A stretch of 20,490 bases of DNA from positions 1 through 20,490 of the forward strand of contig JBATKU010000628.1 of assembly GCA_049669725.1 (NCBI GenBank), read 5' to 3'. Of this stretch, positions 1 through 7,523 are shown in pieces. The position numbers were made by a program, and so were the translations under genes. The first letter of the stretch is position 1, and the number at the start of each line of letters is the position of its first letter. The notes beneath the pieces are model-generated. The model was not told where the DNA came from. It worked only from the letters and a program-made list of their open reading frames with translations, and searched no databases. Source of the DNA: JAFDCJ01 sp049669725 (GTDB lineage: Bacteria > Desulfobacterota > Desulfobacteria > Desulfobacterales > JAFDCJ01).

Positions 1-1188
1 AACGATACCTATGGTCTGATTATCGGCGACAGGGTTTTATCCGAATTATCCCATCGTTTCAATACTTGTATTCGACCAACAGATACCATTGCACGTATGA
101 ATGGCGATGTGTTCGCCGTTTTGATAGAAGGTTTCGAAGGATATGAAAAAGTGGTCGAGATTGCCGAATGCTGTCGAACAGCCGCTGCGCAGGCGTTTGA
201 AATAGATGGCAATAGAGTGCCTGTTAGCGTCAGCATTGGGATAGTAATGAAGACGGCTTTCTATGAATCGCCGGATGAAGTCCTGCGGGATGCTGAAATG
301 GCTCTAGCGCGCTGCAAGGAGCAGGGCCGCGGGCTGGTTAAAGTGTTTGATACGAAAATGCTGGAACAAGCGGTTGAGTCACTGCAATTAGAAAATGATT
401 TGCGACTGGGAATTCCGAAACAGGAATTCATTCTTCATTACCAACCGATTATTCGGATGGATGACCGGCGGATAGCAGGGTTAGAGGGCCTGATCCGTTG
501 GAATCATCCTGAGCACGGAATCATATATCCGGAAAAGTTTATCCCGAAAGCCGAAGAAACCGGTCTGATCAACCAGATTGGGAACTGGGTTCTCAGTGAG
601 GGCTGTCGCCAAATTAAAGAATGGCAGCGCACTTTACCGGGTTTCGAAGAAATAACTCTCAATGTCAACATCTCCGGCAGTCAATTCTGCCAGCCGGGAT
701 TTGCTGACCTCGTAAAGGGTATAATTCATGAAAACCGTCTCGATCCCCGAAGCCTGAAGTTTGAACTCACCGAAAGTGTGTTGATGAAGGATGCCAAAAC
801 ATCCATAAAGATATTGAAGGCCCTAAAAAAAATCGGAATCAAGCTGGCCATTGATGATTTCGGCACCAGTTCTTCATCTTTTTCATCCTTGCAGCTGTTT
901 CCTTTAGATGATTTGAAAATTAGCCGATCTTTTATTCAGAAGTTGGCGGTCGATAAAGAATGTTACGAAATCGTCAAAACCTTGGTAGCGCTTGCTAAAA
1001 AGCTGGGATTGAAAGTGGTTGCCGCGGGTGTGGAAACTGAGAGGCATCTTAACAAGGTAAAAAGCCTAAATTTCGACATGGTTCAAGGGTTTCCATTTGC
1101 CAAGCCTGCAGACAAAGATTCGGTGGTTAAAATTTTTAATAGGAGTTTAGGAAACTCAGAGTTACCATCCGCTGAACCAGCAAGTTGA
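1..1188 (+). CDS. GGDEF-EAL domain protein, 5'-truncated by window edge; both domains degenerate
   Basis: The reading frame is open from base 1, so the start lies upstream. Codons 1-85 are the C-terminal half of a diguanylate-cyclase (GGDEF) domain, from NDTYGLIIGDRVL to the segment around codon 33. There the signature RxGGDEF reads RMNGDVF, so the catalytic site is lost. Codons about 140-385 are an EAL domain. The EAL triad reads EGL. The metal-ligand glutamate, NVN, ELTES, DDFG, the lysine of LKI, GVE and QGF are kept. The usual LKID reads LKIS, and loop 6, normally DFGTGYSS, reads DFGTSSSS. From family knowledge (c-di-GMP enzymes such as RocR) the Asp of LKID and loop 6 are needed for hydrolysis, so I infer a c-di-GMP sensor or a weak or dead enzyme rather than an active cyclase or phosphodiesterase. 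It probably belongs to a longer sensory protein with PAS or receiver domains outside the window. Confidence 0.9.
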   Translation, partial: NDTYGLIIGDRVLSELSHRFNTCIRPTDTIARMNGDVFAVLIEGFEGYEKVVEIAECCRTAAAQAFEIDGNRVPVSVSIGIVMKTAFYESPDEVLRDAEMALARCKEQGRGLVKVFDTKMLEQAVESLQLENDLRLGIPKQEFILHYQPIIRMDDRRIAGLEGLIRWNHPEHGIIYPEKFIPKAEETGLINQIGNWVLSEGCRQIKEWQRTLPGFEEITLNVNISGSQFCQPGFADLVKGIIHENRLDPRSLKFELTESVLMKDAKTSIKILKALKKIGIKLAIDDFGTSSSSFSSLQLFPLDDLKISRSFIQKLAVDKECYEIVKTLVALAKKLGLKVVAAGVETERHLNKVKSLNFDMVQGFPFAKPADKDSVVKIFNRSLGNSELPSAEPAS

Positions 1189-1561
1189 AGGTTCAATGCC
1201 TTCACGGTCCATCCCCCTTTAAAACCGGCTCAGAAGTTTGCAACAGCGATATTACCCCTTGACATTCAACATGGGGTGTCTTAAAGATTATGATGATCAG
1301 CTTCCCAAATTAGCACTTGACACCGTATTTAATCATTACGATCGGAAAAGATTTAGCAGGGTTAGCTTGTATATTGAAAGCTGCCCTTTTTTTTTGGGCC
1401 GATCTATGAAAAGTATCCTAGCAGGGTCACGTTGTTTTAATCGATAGCTAACCAAAATGAAAAAAAATTCCAATTAACGGGTTTTAATGCTTTTTAAAAC
1501 TTTCTAACTCAACTGATTTTGGATTTTCTTGGGCGTTGCCAAAGGTATTACAAGAATCACC

Positions 1562-1591
1562 TTGACAGCTGATTTTTGTTAATGTTATTAA
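1562..1591 (+). promoter_or_regulatory. Putative sigma70-type promoter for the rpsF operon
   Basis: A perfect -35 hexamer TTGACA at 1562-1567 is followed after 18 bp by TATTAA at 1586-1591, in AT-rich DNA. Transcription would start near 1598, giving an rpsF leader of about 80 nt that contains the hairpin described below. Found by eye only. Confidence 0.5.
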
Positions 1592-1628
1592 AACAAATTT
1601 TAACAAATATCGTTATAAAAAAATCCAA

Positions 1629-1672
1629 TCCTTGCTCTGGGCAGCGCCAGGGCTTTATTAACCGGAAGGAGG
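1629..1672 (+). promoter_or_regulatory. Candidate S6:S18-binding leader RNA overlapping the rpsF Shine-Dalgarno
   Basis: TCCTT (1629-1633) can pair with AAGGA (1666-1670). Directly inside it GCTCTGG (1634-1640) pairs with CCAGGGC (1647-1653), one pair being G-U, around a GCAGCG loop. The 5' strand is continuous, while the 3' strand has a 12-nt bulge (1654-1665) carrying CCG at 1662-1664. The outer helix covers the rpsF ribosome binding site AAGGAGG (1666-1672). A hairpin with a CCG-containing bulge near the rpsF start is the known layout of the S6:S18 autoregulatory motif in many bacteria. The fit here is by eye. Confidence 0.5.
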
Positions 1673-1676
1673 ATAA

Positions 1677-2291
1677 ATGCGAAGGTACGAAACATTTGTA
1701 ATTATGGATCCTGACTTGTCCCAAGACCAACGGGATCAAGTCATTCAAAGAGTCGAAGAACTGATCAGCCAGATGGACGGATTTCTGGTGTTCACGGATG
1801 ACTGGGGTGAAAGGAAGCTGGCCTACGATATCAAAAAAAGGGCACGCGGTTATTACGTGCGCTTTGATTTCTGCGGCCTGTCACCACTTGTAAATGAAAT
1901 CGAGCGTTTCTTCCGGATCGACGATCGGGCACTCAAGTATATGACCGTTTTGCTGGACGACGCCATCGACCTTGAAAAAATCAAAGCCGAGCAGGCTGAA
2001 GCCGCAAGCAAAGCTGAAATAGAAAAAGAATCGGAAGAAGAAGTGTCCCGGGAGGTGGAAACGGCGCCTGTTGCCGATGCAGCGCCTGTTGCCGATGCAA
2101 CGCCTGTTGCCGCTGCAGCGCCGGTTGCCGATGCAGCGCCGGTAGAAGATACAGCGCTGGTAGAAGAAGCTATGTCGGTTGAAGATACAGCGCCGGTTGA
2201 AGAAAAGACCCAGGCAGACGTTGCGCCCACTTCTGATGAGAATGATTCTGCAGCGGACACGACCCTTTTGAAAAATCCAGAGGAGGCATAA
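1677..2291 (+). CDS. rpsF: 30S ribosomal protein S6 with long repetitive acidic tail
   Basis: S6 binds 16S rRNA in the platform of the 30S subunit as a heterodimer with S18. Residues 1-100 are a standard S6 fold, starting MRRYETFVIMDPDL and including the WGERKLAYDIKKRARGYYV strand region. Family members usually have about 95-135 residues; this one has 204. Residues about 105-204 form a low-complexity tail rich in Ala, Glu, Asp, Pro and Val. It contains eight tandem 6-residue units of the type APVADA or APVEDT, encoded by 18-bp DNA repeats (2064-2207). The start is set by AAGGAGG at 1666-1672 and by homology. The gene is first in rpsF-rpsR-DUF2232-rplI-dnaB and is probably autoregulated through the leader hairpin. 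The tail is likely disordered and its function is unknown. Confidence 0.97.
   Translation: MRRYETFVIMDPDLSQDQRDQVIQRVEELISQMDGFLVFTDDWGERKLAYDIKKRARGYYVRFDFCGLSPLVNEIERFFRIDDRALKYMTVLLDDAIDLEKIKAEQAEAASKAEIEKESEEEVSREVETAPVADAAPVADATPVAAAAPVADAAPVEDTALVEEAMSVEDTAPVEEKTQADVAPTSDENDSAADTTLLKNPEEA
2064..2207 (+). repeat. In-frame 18-bp tandem repeat (8 units) in the rpsF tail
   Basis: Eight consecutive 18-bp units encode APVADA, APVADA, TPVAAA, APVADA, APVEDT, ALVEEA, MSVEDT and APVEEK. The first two units are identical at DNA level and divergence grows towards the 3' end. Unit length is a multiple of three, so gain or loss of a unit keeps the frame. Confidence 0.9.
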
Positions 2292-2294
2292 ATC

Positions 2295-2585
2295 ATGGCC
2301 GCACCGTCAAGAAGCCCCAGAGGCAATAGAGGAGACCAAAAGCCCAGAAGGAAAAGAAGAATATACCATCGCCGGAAAGTTTGCCGGTTCTGTGCGGATT
2401 CAAGTCTTGTAATTAGTTACAAAGACCCTAAATCATTGAGATATTTTATCACCGAACGCGGCAAAATCATTCCCCGACGATTGTCTGGATGTTGCGCCAA
2501 GCATCAGCGCACCCTCACGCGCGCCATCAAGCAGGCCCGAACGATTGCCTTTTTGCCATTTGTCGGATCCGTCGACCTTCGGTAA
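2295..2585 (+). CDS. rpsR: 30S ribosomal protein S18, zinc-ribbon type
   Basis: S18 pairs with S6 on the 30S platform. The 96-residue protein has a basic N-terminus (RRKRR) and then the S18 core, with CRFC near residues 30-33, DPKSLRYFITERGKIIPRR in the middle, and GCCAKHQR near residues 65-72. The CxxC plus later CxxH arrangement is that of the zinc-binding (C+) form of S18; many bacteria have the cysteine-free form. AGGAGG at 2281-2286, inside the last codons of rpsF, gives a clear ribosome binding site, and the gene starts 4 bases after the rpsF stop. Translational coupling with rpsF is likely. Nothing is truncated. Confidence 0.97.
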   Translation: MAAPSRSPRGNRGDQKPRRKRRIYHRRKVCRFCADSSLVISYKDPKSLRYFITERGKIIPRRLSGCCAKHQRTLTRAIKQARTIAFLPFVGSVDLR

Positions 2586-2652
2586 ACTAGCGGATACGAC
2601 TTTCGGCCGTTCCGGGGATTTCCTGCAAACTCTTACCGGCACATCAAGAGAA

Positions 2653-3579
2653 ATGCTAAAGGATCTAGTCACTGGTGTCTTAATCACAAGCCTGATATTT
2701 CTCATTTCGGTATTCATTCCGATTATCGGGTTTGTGGCTGCACTGTTTATTCCCCTGCCGATTCTCTTTTATCGTTTAAAGTTGGGAAGAATAAACGGGT
2801 TGATCATTGCTGTGATCGCCAGCCTGATCATGGTGGCCGTGATCGGCGGCATATCCATCGATGTCATATTTTTCGCCGGGCTTTTGCTGATCGGGTTTAT
2901 GCTGGGTGAGCTGTTCGAGTTAAATGTCTCGATCGAACAAACAACACTTATTGCATCCGGCAGTGTCGTTCTGTCGGGATTGATCAGCCTGATAATGTCG
3001 AGCCTGCTGACCGGGGAAGGTGTTTTCGCCATCGTTTCGGACTATGTTGCGAAAAATCTGGAACTTACCTTGGTGTTGTACCAAGGCATGGGAATGTCGC
3101 CAGAAAATGTTCAGCTGATTTCCCAGTCGCTGGACAAAATTCAGCAAGTTTTAGTGACCATTATACCCGCACTGGTCTCGGCCTCAACCCTGTTTGTGGC
3201 CTGGATCAGCATTCTGCTTGCTAAACCAGTGCTGAAAAGCAGGTCGCTTTATTATCCGGACTTTGGACCTTTGAACCTGTGGAAGGCCCCTGATTATCTG
3301 GTATGGGGCGTCATAGGCTGTGGTCTGTCATTGTTTGTGCCGCATACGGCGATTAAGGTCATTGGATTAAATGGCCTGCTTATTTTATTGACTGTATATT
3401 TTTTCCAGGGCATCGCCATTGTAGCGTTTTATTTTGACAAAAAGCGGTTTCCCCGGTTTGTACGAATTTTTCTGTACACGCTGATTGCCCTGCAGCAATT
3501 GATATTGATAGCCGTCATCGGGCTTGGTTTTTTTGATTTGTGGATAAATTTTCGAAGATTGGGCAAACAGGCAGGCTGA
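2653..3579 (+). CDS. DUF2232 (YybS-like) multi-pass inner-membrane protein
   Basis: This is a very hydrophobic protein of 308 residues from the chosen start, with about seven or eight membrane-spanning segments. The N-terminal segment FIPIIGFVAALFIPLPILFY and the internal LxxGxxxG-type pattern resemble the DUF2232/YybS family. Its biochemical function is unknown to me. The context supports the family call: Bacillus subtilis yybS lies in the same rplI/replicative-helicase neighbourhood, and DUF2232 genes sit between rpsR and rplI in other deltaproteobacteria. The frame stays open upstream to an ATG at 2545, but that would overlap rpsR by 41 bases in another frame and add a polar N-terminus that is only a shadow of rpsR. 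ATG at 2653, with a weak AAGAG upstream and a membrane segment directly after, fits better. Confidence 0.8.
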   Translation: MLKDLVTGVLITSLIFLISVFIPIIGFVAALFIPLPILFYRLKLGRINGLIIAVIASLIMVAVIGGISIDVIFFAGLLLIGFMLGELFELNVSIEQTTLIASGSVVLSGLISLIMSSLLTGEGVFAIVSDYVAKNLELTLVLYQGMGMSPENVQLISQSLDKIQQVLVTIIPALVSASTLFVAWISILLAKPVLKSRSLYYPDFGPLNLWKAPDYLVWGVIGCGLSLFVPHTAIKVIGLNGLLILLTVYFFQGIAIVAFYFDKKRFPRFVRIFLYTLIALQQLILIAVIGLGFFDLWINFRRLGKQAG

Positions 3580-3659
3580 TGTGTTACAGAAGTAATTGCC
3601 TGACGATCAGTTTTGTGGTTCGCTCAAATCTGGGAGCATTGATAAACATAAATTTGAAT

Positions 3660-3784
3660 ATTGACGAATGATCCGCCTTGGCGGAACAAATGGTGGAAGT
3701 CGCTACGCTCCGCTATTTAAAAAATAAGAAGGAAAAAATCCTTAAATAGTTCCTCCTGGGGCGGATCAATTGAAAATAGTCAAT
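3660..3784. repeat. Intergenic inverted-repeat element with nested hairpins (before rplI)
   Basis: Nested inverted pairs fill this gap. ATTGAC (3660-3665) pairs with GTCAAT (3779-3784). GATCCGCC (3670-3677) pairs with GGCGGATC (3760-3767). TCCGCC also pairs locally with GGCGGA (3680-3685). CTATTTAA (3712-3720 region) pairs with TTAAATAG (3742-3749). In the middle, AAATGGTGGA (3688-3697) pairs with TCCGCTATTT (3709-3718), with two G-U pairs, around a loop containing GTCGCTACG. The same loop recurs in other gaps of the window. The rplI ribosome binding site (GGAGG, 3793-3797) lies just downstream. Confidence 0.7.
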
Positions 3785-3805
3785 TAAAAGGCGGAGGTTT
3801 TAAGA

Positions 3806-4249
3806 ATGAAAGTTATTTTAAAAGAGACCATCAACTCCCTCGGTATTATCGGTAGCGAGGTTATCGTAGCCAACGGTTATGCGCGCAACTATTTACTGCC
3901 CCAGGACAAGGCTGTTTTGGCAACACCGCAAAATAGACGCAAAATGGAGCACGAAAAGGCCAAATTTGAGATTCAGATTGCTAAAGAGCGCAAACTGGCT
4001 GAAGAAATGGCCCAGAAACTGGAAGGTGTCGTGTGTCAGATATCAGCCAAGGTCAGTGATGAAGACCGCCTTTACGGATCGGTAACCACCAGGGATGTCA
4101 TTAATGCGCTGGCCGGCCAGCAGATTGTGGTTGAAAAAAGAATGGTTCTTCTGAAAGAACCCATTAAAGAAATCGGCAGTTTCAAAATCCCTATTCGGGT
4201 CTATAAAGAAGTGGAGCCGGAAATAACAGTTGAAATTGTACCCGAATGA
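3806..4249 (+). CDS. rplI: 50S ribosomal protein L9
   Basis: L9 bridges the L1-stalk base of the 50S subunit to neighbouring ribosomes and helps keep reading frame. The 147 residues match the usual length of about 148. The N-terminal RNA-binding domain has MKVILKETINSLG and the signature GYARNYLLP (residues 24-32). A long charged connecting helix covers about residues 43-75. The C-terminal domain (about 78-147) ends in the usual beta strand with VEIVPE. GGAGG at 3793-3797 is well placed for the ATG at 3806. The gene is separated from the DUF2232 gene by 226 bp filled mostly by a repeat element, so it may have its own expression control, but I see no clear promoter. Confidence 0.97.
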   Translation: MKVILKETINSLGIIGSEVIVANGYARNYLLPQDKAVLATPQNRRKMEHEKAKFEIQIAKERKLAEEMAQKLEGVVCQISAKVSDEDRLYGSVTTRDVINALAGQQIVVEKRMVLLKEPIKEIGSFKIPIRVYKEVEPEITVEIVPE

Positions 4250-4322
4250 TGAAAATTGAAGAATGACGATTGAAAGATTTTCTTTGATTTTTGAAAACAC
4301 CAAAATGGTTACAAGATAACAA

Positions 4323-5702
4323 ATGGCCGAACGCCAGGCGCTAAAGCCGAATGATCCGGCACCGTATCGCCTTCCGCCTCAAAACATCGAAGCGGAGGAA
4401 TCCATCATCAGTGCCATCCTCATCGATAACAATACCCTATTGGATGTTATCGAGATCCTGGCGCCGGAAGATTTTTACCGCACCGCCCACCAGAAAATCT
4501 ATGCCGCCATTACCGACCTGTTTGACATAACTGAACCGATAGATCTTGTCACACTGGCCAACAAACTGAAAGAAAAGGGACAGCTGGAGGAAATCGGAAG
4601 TGCCAGTTACCTCGCGCGTCTGGTCGACACGGTTCCTTCGGCAGTCAATGCTCAGCATTATGCTAAAATTGTCCATGACAAAGCATCCTTAAGGCGGTTG
4701 ATTGAAAAGGCCAATGCCATCGTCAAACGCTGTTTCGAAGAACGGGGCAATGCCGATGATATCATCGACTTTGCCGAATCAGCCGTTTTCGAGATTTCAG
4801 AAAAAAAATCCCAGCAGGCTTTTTACCCCATTAGCAAGCTCATTCTCGGAAACATCGAAACCCTGGAAGAAAATCAGGGAAATCGCAGCCTCGTAACCGG
4901 AGTCCCGACAGGATTCAGCCATCTGGACAATCTGACCTCGGGTCTTCAAAACTCCGATCTAATCATACTGGCGGCGCGACCCAGCATGGGCAAAACCGCT
5001 CTGGCACTTAACATCGCCCGCAATGCGGCCGTGGATGCCAACATACCGGTGGCCATATTCTCACTGGAAATGTCAAAAGAGCAACTGTCGCTGCGGATGC
5101 TTTGCTCGGAAGCACGCATCGACTCATCACGCTTAAGGGGCGGCTTTTTCAGCATGGAGGATTGGCATCGGCTTACCGACGCCGCCGGTATTCTTTCTGA
5201 AACCCCCATCTATATCGACGACTCTCCCAGCCTGACGGCCATGGAAATACGTGCCAAAGCCCGACGGCTCAAAATGGATAAAAATATCGGCCTAATTGTC
5301 ATCGATTATCTGCAGCTTATGCAGGGACGTGCAAGTGCCGAACGAAGGGATCTTGAAATTTCCGAGATCTCCAGGTCTCTGAAAGCTCTGGCCAAGGAAC
5401 TCGAACTCCCGGTTCTGGCCCTGTCACAGCTTAACCGGATGTTGGAACAGCGCACTGATAAAAGACCCCGGCTTTCCGATTTGAGGGAATCAGGGGCTCT
5501 GGAACAGGATGCGGATGTTGTGGCCTTTATATACAGAGATGAAGTATACAACAAAGAAGAAGATAACCCCCGCCGGGGGACGGCTGAAATTCTGCTGTCC
5601 AAGCAGCGCAACGGCCCCACCGGTGATGTATATTTAACTTTTCTAAATTCCTTTACAAGGTTTGAAAATTTGGCGTCTGAGGAAGTTGCAGCAGGCGGCT
5701 AA
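4323..5702 (+). CDS. dnaB: Replicative DNA helicase DnaB
   Basis: This hexameric 5'-3' helicase unwinds DNA at the replication fork and binds DnaG primase through its N-terminal domain. At 459 residues it has normal length and no intein. The N-terminal domain (about 15-118) begins with PPQNIEAEESIISAIL. The RecA-like ATPase domain (about 190-455) has Walker A ARPSMGKT at 218-225, the catalytic Glu region FSLEMSKEQL at 246-255, Walker B LIVIDYLQLM at 324-333, the SQLNR sensor at 368-372, DLRESGALEQDAD at 386-398 and the arginine-finger segment KQRNGPTG at 427-434. ATG at 4323 is set by homology, as the upstream ribosome binding site is weak. The preceding 73 bp contain short GAATGACGATTG-like words also found in the repeat elements. 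Likely co-transcribed with rplI. Confidence 0.97.
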   Translation: MAERQALKPNDPAPYRLPPQNIEAEESIISAILIDNNTLLDVIEILAPEDFYRTAHQKIYAAITDLFDITEPIDLVTLANKLKEKGQLEEIGSASYLARLVDTVPSAVNAQHYAKIVHDKASLRRLIEKANAIVKRCFEERGNADDIIDFAESAVFEISEKKSQQAFYPISKLILGNIETLEENQGNRSLVTGVPTGFSHLDNLTSGLQNSDLIILAARPSMGKTALALNIARNAAVDANIPVAIFSLEMSKEQLSLRMLCSEARIDSSRLRGGFFSMEDWHRLTDAAGILSETPIYIDDSPSLTAMEIRAKARRLKMDKNIGLIVIDYLQLMQGRASAERRDLEISEISRSLKALAKELELPVLALSQLNRMLEQRTDKRPRLSDLRESGALEQDADVVAFIYRDEVYNKEEDNPRRGTAEILLSKQRNGPTGDVYLTFLNSFTRFENLASEEVAAGG

Positions 5703-5786
5703 TTAGCACTCCTGATTTTTGGCTTCCCATTTGCCGAACAGCGGCTGCTATAAAAATGACGGGGCGCAGCGACACCACAATTTTAG

Positions 5787-5816
5787 GCACTTTAGGCATT
5801 TTAGTGCACTTTAGGC
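5787..5816 (+). repeat. Short direct repeats upstream of hflX
   Basis: The 11-mer GCACTTTAGGC occurs twice, at 5787-5797 and 5806-5816, inside a run of imperfect 9-10 bp units of the type TTTAGGCAC (about 5782-5820). Just upstream, at 5755-5785, is a degenerate copy of the hairpin whose loop on the minus strand reads GTCGCTGCG. Confidence 0.6.
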
Positions 5817-5885
5817 CTTTTTAAGCTCACCCAATTTAGAACTTTTAAAAAAAACGGTTACACTCGCCTGGTAAAACAAACTTTC

Positions 5886-7523
5886 TTGAAAAAACTTTAC
5901 GGAAATACCAGCGGACTAAAGGCGAATCAGATTAAACGGCTGGAAAATCTATATCGCCGTCGCATCCCGCCAGAATTTTTGCTTACCTACGAATTAACAC
6001 GCGACCTTTGCAGAATATCGCGGGAATTACGCCGGCAAATCGGTATTCTGGTAAACCGCCGCAGTAAAATTGTCTTCGTAATTGTAGGCGACAGCAAAAA
6101 AATCGTCATCCCCAACACGGGCGAATACCACGCTGCGCCGGGCCGCTTAAAGGGGCTGCGGTGTATCCATACCCATTTAAACCATGAAGCACTGACAGCA
6201 GATGATCTCACCGACCTGGCCTTGTTGAGGCTGGACCTGATGGCCGTGATTTTGAGCAATCATGACGGATTGCCGCAAAAAGTTCATCTTGCCCATATTA
6301 TGCCCAAAAATGCGGGTCAAAAGCCCTATCAAATATTACCGCCTTTGAATCCGGCAAACCTCGACATCGACTGTCTTGCGCTTATACAGGCCCTCGAGGA
6401 CGAACTTGCGCGTGTCCGCAGGGGGCATCAGGCCGGCTCAGGAGTTGAAAGGGCCCTGCTGGTCAGCGTGTCATCTGAAACCAGGGAGCGGGCCGAAGAA
6501 TCAATGGCCGAACTCCGGGAATTAGCCCTATCCGGCGGTATCGATGTTGTTGGATCCGTCATGCAGCAAAGAAGCAAAACGGATTCAAGGTTGCTGATCG
6601 GGCCCGGGAAACTCCAGGATCTGGCCATACAGGCTTTACAGGAAGCCGCGACCATGATCATTTTCGACCAAGAGCTGAACCCGTCCCAGATAAGATCAAT
6701 TACCGATCAAATAGACTTTAAGATCATCGATCGCACCCAGTTGATTCTGGATATTTTTGCTCAACGGGCCCGCACTCGGGAAGGCAAACTGCAGGTGGAG
6801 TTGGCTCAACTGAAGTATTTGCTGCCACGACTGGTGGTCAAAAACACCGCTATGTCGCGTTTAACCGGTGGTATCGGCGGACGCGGACCCGGTGAAACCA
6901 AGTTGGAAATTAATCGGCGCAGGGCCCGGGAGCGTATCGCGCGCCTGGAGAACGCCTTACTGGCGGTCAGGCAGCAAAGAAGCCAACAAAAGGCGCAGCG
7001 CCGCAAAAAAGCGCTGCCGGTCATATCCATCATCGGATATACCAACGCGGGCAAATCCACCCTGCTCAACACCCTTACGAAAAGTAACGTGGCGGCCGAA
7101 AGCCGACTTTTCGCCACCCTGGACCCCTCCAGTCGGCGGTTACGATTCCCCAGAGATTTTGAAGTCATTATTACCGACACCGTTGGTTTTATCAGGGATT
7201 TGCCCAAAGACCTCATGGCGGCCTTTCGGGCGACCCTGGAGGAACTCGAAAGCGCCGATCTTTTGCTGCACATCATCGACATCAGTAATCCGCGTTTTGA
7301 AGAACAAATCAAATCAGTAGAAAAAATTCTGGCTGACCTTAACCTGCAAAACACGGCCACCATGAGAGTATTGAACAAATTCGATCGGGTTGATTCGCAA
7401 ACCTGCATACGATTGGGGCGACAGTTGAAGGGTACGGCGGTATCCGCCAAATCCAAATCAACCCTGGTGCCTCTGATAGAAAAAATGGAAACGCTTTTGG
7501 AAGGTCGAATGTCGAAGGACTGA
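5886..7523 (+). CDS. hflX: Ribosome-associated GTPase HflX with extra N-terminal MPN/JAMM-like domain
   Basis: HflX binds the large ribosomal subunit, hydrolyses GTP and splits stalled or stressed 70S ribosomes. The protein has 545 residues against about 430 in E. coli. Residues 1-150 are an additional domain: GILVNR at 53-58, then IHTHLNHEALTADD at 94-107, resembling the HxH-x(n)-S/T-x2-D motif of MPN/JAMM metalloprotease folds. The HflX N-terminal domain follows (about 186-320), then GGIGGRGPGETKLE (328-341), a coiled-coil (about 342-372) and the G domain: G1 GYTNAGKS 384-391, switch I FATLDPSSR 409-417, G3 DTVGF 431-435, G4 NKFD 497-500. The start is TTG at 5886 (reads KKLYGNTSGLK, typical of long HflX proteins); no good ribosome binding site is visible. 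The last codons (GRMSKD) lie in a repeat arm. Confidence 0.93.
   Translation: MKKLYGNTSGLKANQIKRLENLYRRRIPPEFLLTYELTRDLCRISRELRRQIGILVNRRSKIVFVIVGDSKKIVIPNTGEYHAAPGRLKGLRCIHTHLNHEALTADDLTDLALLRLDLMAVILSNHDGLPQKVHLAHIMPKNAGQKPYQILPPLNPANLDIDCLALIQALEDELARVRRGHQAGSGVERALLVSVSSETRERAEESMAELRELALSGGIDVVGSVMQQRSKTDSRLLIGPGKLQDLAIQALQEAATMIIFDQELNPSQIRSITDQIDFKIIDRTQLILDIFAQRARTREGKLQVELAQLKYLLPRLVVKNTAMSRLTGGIGGRGPGETKLEINRRRARERIARLENALLAVRQQRSQQKAQRRKKALPVISIIGYTNAGKSTLLNTLTKSNVAAESRLFATLDPSSRRLRFPRDFEVIITDTVGFIRDLPKDLMAAFRATLEELESADLLLHIIDISNPRFEEQIKSVEKILADLNLQNTATMRVLNKFDRVDSQTCIRLGRQLKGTAVSAKSKSTLVPLIEKMETLLEGRMSKD

Larger units (their letters stand above)
1189..1676. other. Intergenic region between GGDEF-EAL gene and rpsF
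   Basis: This is 488 bp without a convincing gene. A 69-codon frame at 1238-1447 has no recognisable domain and no ribosome binding site. The segment gets AT-richer towards rpsF. The last 120 bp hold a sigma70-like promoter and a foldable leader, listed separately. Around 1384-1400 there is a GCCC/GGGC pair enclosing a run of nine T; it is not a normal terminator because the T run is in the loop. Confidence 0.6.

Noticed and set aside
1238..1447. 69-codon open frame between the GGDEF-EAL gene and rpsF
   Set aside because: No domain, no ribosome binding site and composition like the surrounding non-coding DNA; the stretch with a T9 run is unlike a gene.
2064..2207. Tandem repeats considered as a CRISPR array
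   Set aside because: Units are contiguous 18-mers without spacers, in frame inside rpsF; no cas genes.
1853..2326. 157-codon open frame antisense to rpsF
   Set aside because: It exists because the 18-bp repeat is read in the opposite strand; the product is Ser/Ala/Thr low complexity and overlaps rpsF and rpsR.
2545..2652. Earlier start for the DUF2232 protein
   Set aside because: It would overlap rpsR by 41 bases and encode a polar segment with no family match; ATG 2653 is preferred.
6806..7456. 216-codon open frame antisense to hflX
   Set aside because: Shadow frame over a well-conserved GTPase domain; no recognisable protein.
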